From Lentzea sp. NBRC 102530 (lineage in GTDB: Bacteria > Actinomycetota > Actinomycetes > Mycobacteriales > Pseudonocardiaceae), in contig NZ_BSTF01000020.1 of assembly GCF_030269365.1 (NCBI RefSeq), positions 1-64,000 on the forward strand: 64,000 nt of DNA, in the 5' to 3' direction. Numbering within the stretch: position 1 is the stretch's first letter; each line of letters begins with the position of its first letter. This document shows positions 57,235-64,000 of this stretch, piece after piece. Made by a program: the position numbers and the translations under genes. Below the pieces are notes generated by a model, which had not been told where the DNA came from, did not search any database, and saw nothing but the letters and a program-made list of their open reading frames with translations.

Positions 57235-59394
57235 ATGATCTCCTTCGACGACAAGCTGCAGCCGTTGCTCGGCAAGAAGACCGCCGACGCACTGGAGACC
57301 GGCCTCGGCCTCACGACGGTCGGTGACCTGCTGCGCCACTACCCGCGCCGCTACGACGAGCGCGGGAAGCTGACGGACATCCGCTCGCTGGAAATCGACG
57401 AGCACGTCACGGTGCAGGCCGAGGTCCGCAAGTGCCAGAAGCGGCAGATGAAGGCGCGCCGCGGCCAGATGACCGAGGCCGTGATCACCGACGGCACCTC
57501 GGAGCTGCACCTGGTGTTCTTCGGCAAGCCCGCGTTCGTCGCCGAACAGGAGCTGCTGCCCGGCACGCGCGCCCTGTTCGCCGGCAAGGTGGGCCGCTAC
57601 CGGCAGAACCTGCAGCTGGTGCACCCGGCGTTCGAGGTCCTCACCGCGGAGCAGGACGGGTCGTCGTTCCTGCAGGCGTTCCTGCCCGTCTACCCGGCGT
57701 CGCAGCACATCAACACGTGGAACATCGCGAACTGCGTGAAGCAGCTCCTGGAGATCTGGGACGGCGTGCCGGAGGACCCGCTGCCCGCCGACTTCCGCGA
57801 GGAGCAGGGCCTGATCGGTCTGGAGGACGCGCTGCGGTCGATCCACCGCCCCGAGAGCTGGGCGCAGATCTCCGTGGCGCAGCTGAGGCTGAAGTGGGAC
57901 GAGGCGCTGGCCGTGCAGCTGGCCCTGGCGCAGCGCCGCAAGGCGTCCACGGCCCGTCCGGCTCCCTCGTGCGCGCGCCGTTCCGGCGGCATCCGCGACG
58001 CGTTCGACGAGCGGCTGCCGTTCCAGCTCACCGCGGGCCAGGTCGAGGTGGGCGAGCAGATCGCCACCGACCTGGAGTCGACCGTGTCGATGAACCGCCT
58101 CCTGCAAGGGGAGGTAGGCTCGGGCAAGACCATGGTCGCGTTGCGAGCAATGCTCCAGGCCGTCGACGCGGGCCGACAGGCGGCGATGCTCGCCCCGACC
58201 GAAGTCCTTGCGGCACAACACGCCCGCTCGTTGTCCGAGATGCTCGGCGACCTGGCCCAGGCGGGCCAGCTGGGTGGCGCGGAGAACGCGACCCGCGTGA
58301 CGCTGCTGACCGGCTCGATGAACACCGCCCAGCGCCGTCAGGCGTTGCTGGACATCATGACCGGCGAGGCGGGCATCGTCGTCGGCACGCACGCGATCAT
58401 CCAGGAGAAGGTGGAGTTCCACTCCCTGGGCCTCGTCGTCGTGGACGAACAACACCGCTTCGGCGTCGAGCAACGCGCTGCTCTCTCGGCCCGCGGCGAA
58501 CGCGAGAACCCGCACGTCCTGGTCATGACGGCCACCCCGATCCCGCGCACCGTGGCCATGACGGTCTACGGCGACCTCGAGGTCTCGGCCCTGCGCGAGC
58601 TCCCGGGAGGCCGTTCCCCCATCAAGACCTCGGTGGTCCCGGCCAGGGAGAAACCGGCTTGGCTGGACCGGGCCTTCGCCCGCGTGCGCGAGGAGGTGGC
58701 GAAGGGCCACCAGGCGTACTTCGTGTGCCCCCGCATCGGCGACGAGGAGCCGGCGAAGTCCGAGGGCGACGACGACAAGCGCCCGGCCCTGTCCGTGATC
58801 GACGTGGCGAACATGCTCGCCGCGGGCCCGCTGCGGGGCCTGCGCATCGAAATCCTCCACGGCCGCATGGCCCCGGAGGACAAGGACGCCGTGATGCGCG
58901 CGTTCGCCGCCAACGAGGTGAACGTCCTGGTCGCCACCACCGTCATCGAGGTGGGCGTCAACGTCCCGAACGCCACCGTGATGGCCATCATGGACGCCGA
59001 CCGCTTCGGCGTCTCCCAGCTCCACCAGCTCCGCGGCCGCGTGGGCCGAGGCAGCGCCCCCGGGCTCTGCCTCCTCGTCACCGAGATGCCCGAGATGACG
59101 GCCACGATGGAACGCCTGCGCGCCGTCGAGTCCACCCTGGACGGCTTCGAACTGGCCCAGCTCGACCTCGAACTGCGTCGCGAGGGCGACATCCTCGGCG
59201 CCGCGCAGTCCGGGCGGCGGTCGGGCCTGAAGATGCTCTCGCTGCTGCGAGACGAGGACATCATCGCGGACGCGCGGACGTCGGCGCAGCAGGTGGTGGA
59301 CGCCGACCCGGACCTGGAGAAGCACCCGGGGCTGGCGGGGATGGTGGCGACGCTGCTGACGGAGGAACGAGCGGAGTACCTGGAAAAGACCTGA
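57235..59394 (+). CDS. recG: ATP-dependent DNA helicase RecG
   Basis: A 719-residue RecG, which remodels stalled forks and Holliday junctions. The wedge/OB domain (about 60-160) contains VITDGTSELHLVFFG. Helicase motifs are I LLQGEVGSGKTMVALRAM, II VVVDEQHRFGVEQR, III VMTATPIPRTVAMT and VI QLRGRVGRGSAPGLCLL. The length is typical for actinobacteria. It follows the Dak-type gene in a conserved order. Confidence 0.96.
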   Translation: MISFDDKLQPLLGKKTADALETGLGLTTVGDLLRHYPRRYDERGKLTDIRSLEIDEHVTVQAEVRKCQKRQMKARRGQMTEAVITDGTSELHLVFFGKPAFVAEQELLPGTRALFAGKVGRYRQNLQLVHPAFEVLTAEQDGSSFLQAFLPVYPASQHINTWNIANCVKQLLEIWDGVPEDPLPADFREEQGLIGLEDALRSIHRPESWAQISVAQLRLKWDEALAVQLALAQRRKASTARPAPSCARRSGGIRDAFDERLPFQLTAGQVEVGEQIATDLESTVSMNRLLQGEVGSGKTMVALRAMLQAVDAGRQAAMLAPTEVLAAQHARSLSEMLGDLAQAGQLGGAENATRVTLLTGSMNTAQRRQALLDIMTGEAGIVVGTHAIIQEKVEFHSLGLVVVDEQHRFGVEQRAALSARGERENPHVLVMTATPIPRTVAMTVYGDLEVSALRELPGGRSPIKTSVVPAREKPAWLDRAFARVREEVAKGHQAYFVCPRIGDEEPAKSEGDDDKRPALSVIDVANMLAAGPLRGLRIEILHGRMAPEDKDAVMRAFAANEVNVLVATTVIEVGVNVPNATVMAIMDADRFGVSQLHQLRGRVGRGSAPGLCLLVTEMPEMTATMERLRAVESTLDGFELAQLDLELRREGDILGAAQSGRRSGLKMLSLLRDEDIIADARTSAQQVVDADPDLEKHPGLAGMVATLLTEERAEYLEKT

Positions 59395-59509
59395 CCCGCA
59401 GAGCAAGCAAGCACGCCGCGCGACGTACGCCACACACGGACGTGCGCGTGCCACGCACGTGCACCGCTCGTTTCCACCGCGCTTGCCTGCCACGCCCGCC
59501 ACAGGCACG

Positions 59510-59668
59510 CGCGCCGACCACGCCTGTCTGCGCGCCGACCACGCCTGCCGTGCCCGCCTGCCGTGCCCGCCTGCCTGTCATGCCCGCTTGCCCGCCGCGC
59601 GGCAGCTCACGACGTTCGCCCGATCCCGTGCGTGCCTGCCGCGACGTGCCTGCCGCGACGTGCCTGCG
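59510..59668. repeat. Short tandem repeats in a gene-free 461-base gap (59395-59855)
   Basis: Three arrays are seen. CGCGCCGACCACGCCTG recurs at 59510 and 59531. CCGTGCCCGCCTG is tandem at 59548 and 59561. CGTGCCTGCCGCGA is tandem at 59631 and 59645 with a partial third copy at 59659. The surrounding gap shows no gene; frames through it are repeat-derived. Confidence 0.7.
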
Positions 59669-59842
59669 GTGCCGCGCCTCCCTGCTCACCGTGCCCGCCG
59701 CACCTGCCGTCGCGACGCCGCCCGCTCACCGGCCCCGCGCGTCACCACCCGCCGGCGTCCTCAAACCCCACAGCCCCCGCACCACCCGAAGGTGTGATCG
59801 CGGCACGTGCCCGATTCGTCCGGTCACACCGCTCTCCCCGGA

Positions 59843-59848
59843 TACCTT
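59843..59848 (+). promoter_or_regulatory. -10 box (TACCTT) of the secreted propeller gene
   Basis: TACCTT is seven bases before GTG 59856. Confidence 0.5.
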
Positions 59849-59855
59849 CCACCCC

Positions 59856-60983
59856 GTGCGGAGCCTGATCATCACCACGCTGGCCACCCTCCTCGCCCTC
59901 ACCACCCCGACCAGCGCCTGGGCCGCCCCGGTGGTGCTGACCGGTGAGGAGTCGAGGTACCCGCACGCCATCCGCCTCGAGCACGGCCCCCAGCGCGGTT
60001 CGATCCTGGTGGCGCTGCACGGTGACCACGTCGTGAACGTCCTGAAGGCCGGCCGCACCGGCAAGCGGTTCAAGCAGATCGCGAAGTTCACGGACGGAGC
60101 GAGCGCCACCGCCACGTGCTGCGGTCACCTCTACGAACTACCGCGCCAGGTCGGTGACATGCCGGCGGGCACGATCCTCTGGGCCGGTTCGATCGGCTAC
60201 AAGGAGGAGACGCTCAAGGCGCGGATCTGGCGCAGCGACGACGCGGGCGAGAGTTGGCGGTTCCTGTCGGAGTGCGCGCGGGCGAAGCCGCGGGGCGGGC
60301 TGTGGGAGCCGGACCTGTCGGTCGACGCCGACGGGCTGCTGCACTGCTACTTCAGCGACGAGTCCGACGACGCGCACAGCCAGTACATCGGACGCACCAC
60401 GTCGGAGGACGGCGTCACCTGGTCGGCCAAGGAGAAGGTCGTCGCGGTGCAACCGAGCTACCTGCGGCCGGGGATGCAGCAGGTCAAGCGGTTGCCGAAC
60501 GGCGAGTACTACATGATGTACGAGATCTGCGCGCAGCCGAACCAGTACTTCTGCGAGGCGTACCACCGCAGCAGCAGGGACGGCCGGAACTGGGGCGACC
60601 CCACCCACCACGGCACGCGGCCGACGACCGAAGACGGCAAGTACTTCGCGCACACGCCGTCGATCGTGCTCGCGCCCAACGGCACGAGCACGGGACGTGT
60701 GCTGCTCATGGGCCAGATGCTGATGTCCGCGAACGGACGGGTCGACGCCGGCAACGGGCGCACGATCTTCGTGTCCGAGAACGGCGGCAGGGGCGGCTGG
60801 TACGAGGTGCCCGCACCGGTGCCGGTACCGCAGGCACGCGACAAGTACTGCCCGAACTACCACCCGAGCGGGGTCGCCTCGCTCGACGGGACCGAGCTCA
60901 TCGGGTTCGCGAGCGACTACGCGGCGAACGGCGGCTGCCACACGAGCTGGGCCACGAGCAGCCTGCCGCCGTTCCCCGGCTAG
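59856..60983 (+). CDS. Secreted sialidase-like (BNR/Asp-box) beta-propeller protein
   Basis: A 375-residue exported protein with a signal peptide (RSLIITTLATLLALTTPTSA, cleavage after WA-A). Asp-box-like repeats (RSDDAGESW, TSEDGVTW, SRDGRNW) mark a sialidase-type propeller. An Arg triad of true sialidases is not clearly visible, so glycan hydrolysis is uncertain; other BNR proteins bind sugars or proteins. GTG 59856 is fixed by the TACCTT box. It ends three bases before the convergent coiled-coil gene. Confidence 0.82.
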   Translation: MRSLIITTLATLLALTTPTSAWAAPVVLTGEESRYPHAIRLEHGPQRGSILVALHGDHVVNVLKAGRTGKRFKQIAKFTDGASATATCCGHLYELPRQVGDMPAGTILWAGSIGYKEETLKARIWRSDDAGESWRFLSECARAKPRGGLWEPDLSVDADGLLHCYFSDESDDAHSQYIGRTTSEDGVTWSAKEKVVAVQPSYLRPGMQQVKRLPNGEYYMMYEICAQPNQYFCEAYHRSSRDGRNWGDPTHHGTRPTTEDGKYFAHTPSIVLAPNGTSTGRVLLMGQMLMSANGRVDAGNGRTIFVSENGGRGGWYEVPAPVPVPQARDKYCPNYHPSGVASLDGTELIGFASDYAANGGCHTSWATSSLPPFPG

Positions 60984-60986
60984 AGA

Positions 60987-62342
60987 TCAGTTCGAACGCG
61001 GCTTCGGCAGCTGCTGGGTCTTGTCCGCGTCCTCCGGAGCGGAAGCCGGAGCCTCGTCCTCGGCGGAGCCGTCCTCCAGGGGCTTGAGCACCGACATCGC
61101 CGCCTCGACGGCCTCCTGCGCCGCGTGGAACTGCGTGGCGAGGTTGTCGTGCGCCGCCCGCAGCGCCGCCTCCTTCTCGGTGGCGTTGGCCGCGCGCTGG
61201 TCCGCCTCGGCGACGGCGGCGGCCGACTTCTGCTCCGCCTCACGCACCAGGGTCGACGTGCGCGCCTCGGCGTCGCGGACGAGCGCGGCGGCCTTCTCGT
61301 CGGCTTCGCGCACGGTGGTCGCGGCCTTCTGGGTGGCGTCGTCGACCAGGGAGGTCGCCTTGTCCTCGGCCTCGCGCAGGGTCGTCGCCGCCTTCTCCTC
61401 GGCAGCGGTGACCAGGGCCGTCGCGGACGCCGTCGCGTCGGCGGTGGTCTTCTCGGCACGGGCGAGCGTCTCGGACTCGAGCTCGCCGAGCACCTTCTCG
61501 GCCTCGGCCTTCTTCTGGGCGAGCTCACCGTCGAGCTTGGACAGTGCCTCGGTCCGCTTCGCCTCGGCGTCGGCGACGATCTGCTCGGCCTCGCGCCGCG
61601 CGTCCGCCAGCACCTTCTGGTGCTCGGCGGTCAGCTTCGCCTTGAGACCGTCGTACTCCTTGTCGAGCTCGTCGTTGTACGCCTTGTACTTCGCGTCCAG
61701 CTCCACGCGGTGGGCGTCGAGGTCGGCCGACTTCTTCTCGTACTCGCCGGCGATCCGCTCACCGTTCGCGCGCACCTCGGCGACGAGAGCCTCGTGCTCG
61801 GCCGTGAGCTTGCCCTGCAACGCCGCGAACTCGGCCTCGAGTTCGGAACGGCGACCGGCGGTCTGCTGGTCGAGTTCGGCGTGGCGCTGCTGGTAGTGCA
61901 TCTCGAGCTGCTTGCGGCGCGCTTCGGTCTCCGCCAGCAGGCGCTGGTGCTGTTCGCGCTGGTCAGCGGCCCACTTCTCGGCCTCGCCACGGGTCGCGGC
62001 GGCCTTGTCGAGGGCGTCCTTGCGGATGTCCGCGATCTCTTCCTCGGCCAGGCTCATCATCACGCGGACGCGTTCGGTCACGTTCGACGCGCTCACGGGA
62101 GCGTTGGCGAGGTTCTGGAGCTGGACCTTGGTCTTGTCGAGGTCGGCGCGCATGGAGTTGAGGAGTTTGGTGAGCTCACCCACCTGTGCGGACGCCGCGT
62201 CACGGGCGCGGTTCGAGTTCTTGAGATCGAACTCCAAGCGGGTGACGCGCTCGTTCACCTGTCGCTGGTTGTAACCACGGAGGACAACGTCGAAATGCGG
62301 TGTGCGGGCAGTAGGCTGCCCGGCTCCATCAGCCCCGGCCAT
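60987..62342 (-). CDS. DivIVA-like coiled-coil protein
   Basis: A 451-residue protein. Residues 10-45 (FDVVLRGYNQRQVNERVTRL) resemble the DivIVA N-terminal domain. Residues about 60-420 are a nearly continuous Ala/Glu/Lys coiled coil, with irregular heptads after 280 (AEEKAATTLREAEDKATSLV). The tail is acidic and ends TQQLPKPRSN. Such filament-like proteins act in polar growth or division scaffolding (Scy/FilP/DivIVA group). ATG 62342 is seven bases after TAGGGT. Confidence 0.85.
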   Translation of the reverse strand: MAGADGAGQPTARTPHFDVVLRGYNQRQVNERVTRLEFDLKNSNRARDAASAQVGELTKLLNSMRADLDKTKVQLQNLANAPVSASNVTERVRVMMSLAEEEIADIRKDALDKAAATRGEAEKWAADQREQHQRLLAETEARRKQLEMHYQQRHAELDQQTAGRRSELEAEFAALQGKLTAEHEALVAEVRANGERIAGEYEKKSADLDAHRVELDAKYKAYNDELDKEYDGLKAKLTAEHQKVLADARREAEQIVADAEAKRTEALSKLDGELAQKKAEAEKVLGELESETLARAEKTTADATASATALVTAAEEKAATTLREAEDKATSLVDDATQKAATTVREADEKAAALVRDAEARTSTLVREAEQKSAAAVAEADQRAANATEKEAALRAAHDNLATQFHAAQEAVEAAMSVLKPLEDGSAEDEAPASAPEDADKTQQLPKPRSN

Positions 62343-62349
62343 ATGGCTC

Positions 62350-62355
62350 ACCCTA
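62350..62355 (-). promoter_or_regulatory. -10 box (TAGGGT) of the DivIVA-like gene
   Basis: On the minus strand TAGGGT precedes ATG 62342 by seven bases. Confidence 0.55.
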
Positions 62356-62577
62356 CCGAGATAGTCGCGAAGATCGTCACTCGATCTGGTTAAACCCACT
62401 ACCGGCCGCAGTCTGACCGGGTGGTGGGTTCCCACTTTCCTCCCACCACGCGAGAATCGGGGTGAGCAAGACCGATCAGGATGACACCCATCACGTGAGA
62501 CAGTCCTCCCAACAGGCAAGAGTCGCACGGTAACGTGCCACGACTGATGACTGCCGAGTAACACCGGGAGGGCACGG

Positions 62578-64000
62578 ATGTTCCGCAAGGTTCTTGTCGC
62601 CAACCGCGGCGAGATCGCGATTCGCGCGTTCCGAGCCGCCTATGAACTGGGCGCTGGAACGGTCGCCGTGTTCCCGCACGAGGACCGAAACTCACTGCAC
62701 CGCCTGAAGGCGGACGAGTCGTACGAGATCGGCGAAGCCGGACATCCCGTCCGCGCCTACCTCTCCGTCGACGAGATCATCAAGGCCGCCCGCAAGGCCG
62801 GTGCCGACGCGATCTACCCCGGTTACGGATTCCTGTCCGAGAACCCGGAACTCGCGATGGCCTGCCGTGAGGCCGGTCTCACCTTCATCGGCCCCGTGGC
62901 CGAGGTCCTCGAACTGACGGGCAACAAGGCGCGCGCCATCGCGGCCGCACGCGAGGCCGGGCTGCCGGTGCTGGAGTCGAGCGAGCCGTCGTCCGACGTG
63001 GACGCTCTGCTCGCGGCGTCGGAGGGCATGCGGTTCCCCGTCTTCGTGAAGGCCGTCGCGGGTGGCGGTGGCCGGGGCATGCGCAAGGTCGACGACCCGG
63101 CGGCGCTGCGCGAGGCGCTGGAGGCGGCGTCGCGCGAGGCCGAGTCGGCGTTCGGCGACCCGACCGTGTTCCTCGAACAAGCCGTGGTCGAACCGCGCCA
63201 CATCGAGGTGCAGATCCTGGCCGACGGCCAGGGCAACGTGATCCACCTCTTCGAGCGCGACTGCTCCGTGCAGCGGCGCCACCAGAAGGTGATCGAGATC
63301 GCGCCCGCGCCGAACCTCGCTCCCGAGCTGCGCGACCGCATCTGCGCCGACGCGGTGAAGTTCGCGAAGCACATCGGCTACCGCAACGCCGGCACCGTGG
63401 AGTTCCTGCTCGACCCCGAAGGCCACTACGTCTTCATCGAGATGAACCCGCGCATCCAGGTCGAGCACACCGTCACGGAAGAGGTGACGGACGTCGACCT
63501 GGTGCAGTCGCAGATGCGCATCGCCTCGGGCGAGACGCTGGAGGACCTGGGCCTGTCCCAGGACACCGTCCAGCTGCGTGGCGCGGCGCTGCAGTGCCGC
63601 ATCACCACGGAGGACCCGGCCAACGGGTTCCGCCCGGACACCGGCACGATCAGCGCGTACCGCTCGCCCGGTGGTTCCGGCATCCGCCTCGACGGCGGCA
63701 CGGCCGGCGCCGGCATGGCGATCAGCCCGCACTTCGACTCGATGCTCGTGAAGCTCACGTGCCGCGGCCGCACCTTCTCCCTCGCGGTCGCCCGGGCCCG
63801 CCGTGCGATCGCGGAGTTCCGCATCCGCGGTGTGTCCACGAACATCCCGTTCATCCAGGCCGTGCTGGACGACGCGGACTTCTACGAGGGCCGCGTCACC
63901 ACGTCGTTCATCGAGAAGCGCCCGCACCTGCTGACGGCCCGCCACTCGGCCGACCGCGGCACGCGCCTGCTGACCTACCTCGCGGACGTCACGGTCAACC
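62578..64000 (+). CDS. pyc: Pyruvate carboxylase, N-terminal part (runs off window)
   Basis: The first 474 codons of a biotin-dependent carboxylase. FRKVLVANRGEIAIRAFRAA opens the biotin carboxylase domain; VKAVAGGGGRGMRKVDD is the ATP-grasp glycine loop, and VFIEMNPRIQVEHTVTEE holds the catalytic and metal residues. VDLVQSQMRIASGETLEDLG and the order of neighbours match pyruvate carboxylase (mycobacterial pca, Rv2967c) rather than acyl-CoA carboxylase, though the deciding transcarboxylase domain is outside the window. ATG 62578 follows GGGAGG. It makes oxaloacetate for the TCA cycle. Confidence 0.92.
   Translation, partial: MFRKVLVANRGEIAIRAFRAAYELGAGTVAVFPHEDRNSLHRLKADESYEIGEAGHPVRAYLSVDEIIKAARKAGADAIYPGYGFLSENPELAMACREAGLTFIGPVAEVLELTGNKARAIAAAREAGLPVLESSEPSSDVDALLAASEGMRFPVFVKAVAGGGGRGMRKVDDPAALREALEAASREAESAFGDPTVFLEQAVVEPRHIEVQILADGQGNVIHLFERDCSVQRRHQKVIEIAPAPNLAPELRDRICADAVKFAKHIGYRNAGTVEFLLDPEGHYVFIEMNPRIQVEHTVTEEVTDVDLVQSQMRIASGETLEDLGLSQDTVQLRGAALQCRITTEDPANGFRPDTGTISAYRSPGGSGIRLDGGTAGAGMAISPHFDSMLVKLTCRGRTFSLAVARARRAIAEFRIRGVSTNIPFIQAVLDDADFYEGRVTTSFIEKRPHLLTARHSADRGTRLLTYLADVTVN

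Noticed and set aside
57184..59508. 774-codon minus-strand frame opposite recG
   Set aside because: It lies over all RecG motifs and lacks any recognisable domain.
59510..59668. CRISPR array
   Set aside because: The repeats are 13-17 bases, mostly without spacers, and there are no cas genes.

Overview
This window is a chromosomal segment of a high-GC actinomycete, most likely of the order Pseudonocardiales; the genus cannot be fixed from this sequence alone. The evidence is the very high GC content, frequent GTG and TTG starts, a DUF397 gene, a Lys/Ala-tailed HupB-type HU protein, a cofC (F420) gene, and a gene order that, as I recall it, matches the Rv2967c-Rv3006 region of Mycobacterium tuberculosis: lppZ-like, doxX, PH-domain protein, ilvBNC, serA, leuB, fumarylacetoacetase-fold protein, tRNA-Gln/tRNA-Glu, IclR, leuCD, hup, mutT1, ppk, cofC, gpsA, ddl, DUF3515, thiL, ung, Dak-type kinase, recG, pyc. 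It is mostly core genome, with accessory genes inserted between conserved blocks.

Layout. 1-130: end of an IS3-type element. 190-2540: a translationally coupled JAMM / SnoaL-like / VOC operon divergent from a LysR regulator. 2540-9430: lipoprotein, hydrolase, 2-hydroxyacid dehydrogenase, DoxX, small membrane protein, ilvD, VKOR and PH-domain protein. 9479-13150: the ilvBNC operon behind a leader-peptide attenuator. 13189-21130: DUF397 protein, P-loop kinase-like protein, a long inverted repeat, serA, a secreted subtilase, leuB. 21160-24630: YCII protein, then a cobalamin riboswitch and a btuCDF-type importer. 24722-26433: a second leader-peptide attenuator, rich in Ile codons, and citramalate synthase. 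26451-30300: hydrolase-fold enzyme, orphan LuxR-type regulator, FAD monooxygenase, HAD phosphatase. 30356-30790: two tRNA genes. 31497-34331: IclR regulator divergent from leuCD. 34520-38876: hup and the ppk-mutT1 pair. 38936-43607: secreted and envelope proteins, acyltransferase, cofC. 43680-47042: acyltransferase, gpsA, PLP lyase, cysteine-dioxygenase-like protein. 47023-49105: PNPOx-like protein divergent from a MocR regulator. 49261-59394: ddl, DUF3515, RAM-domain protein, thiL, GNAT, gamma-carbonic anhydrase, a 163-nt palindrome, ung, MFS exporter, rpmB, Dak-type protein and recG. 59395-64000: a repeat-rich gap, a secreted propeller protein, a coiled-coil DivIVA-like protein and the 5' part of pyc.

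Functionally the core is branched-chain amino acid synthesis: ilvD, ilvBNC, leuB, leuCD and cimA, controlled by two attenuators and probably by the IclR protein. Serine synthesis, vitamin B12 uptake, polyphosphate metabolism, F420 and thiamine cofactor synthesis, and DNA repair genes sit around it. A recurring feature is an apparent -10 box (TAnnnT) six to eight bases before the start codon, the mark of leaderless transcripts; I used it to choose many starts. I did not find a CRISPR array, prophage, defence island or secondary-metabolite cluster. The least explained items are the JAMM operon, the two long inverted repeats and the cimA attenuator.
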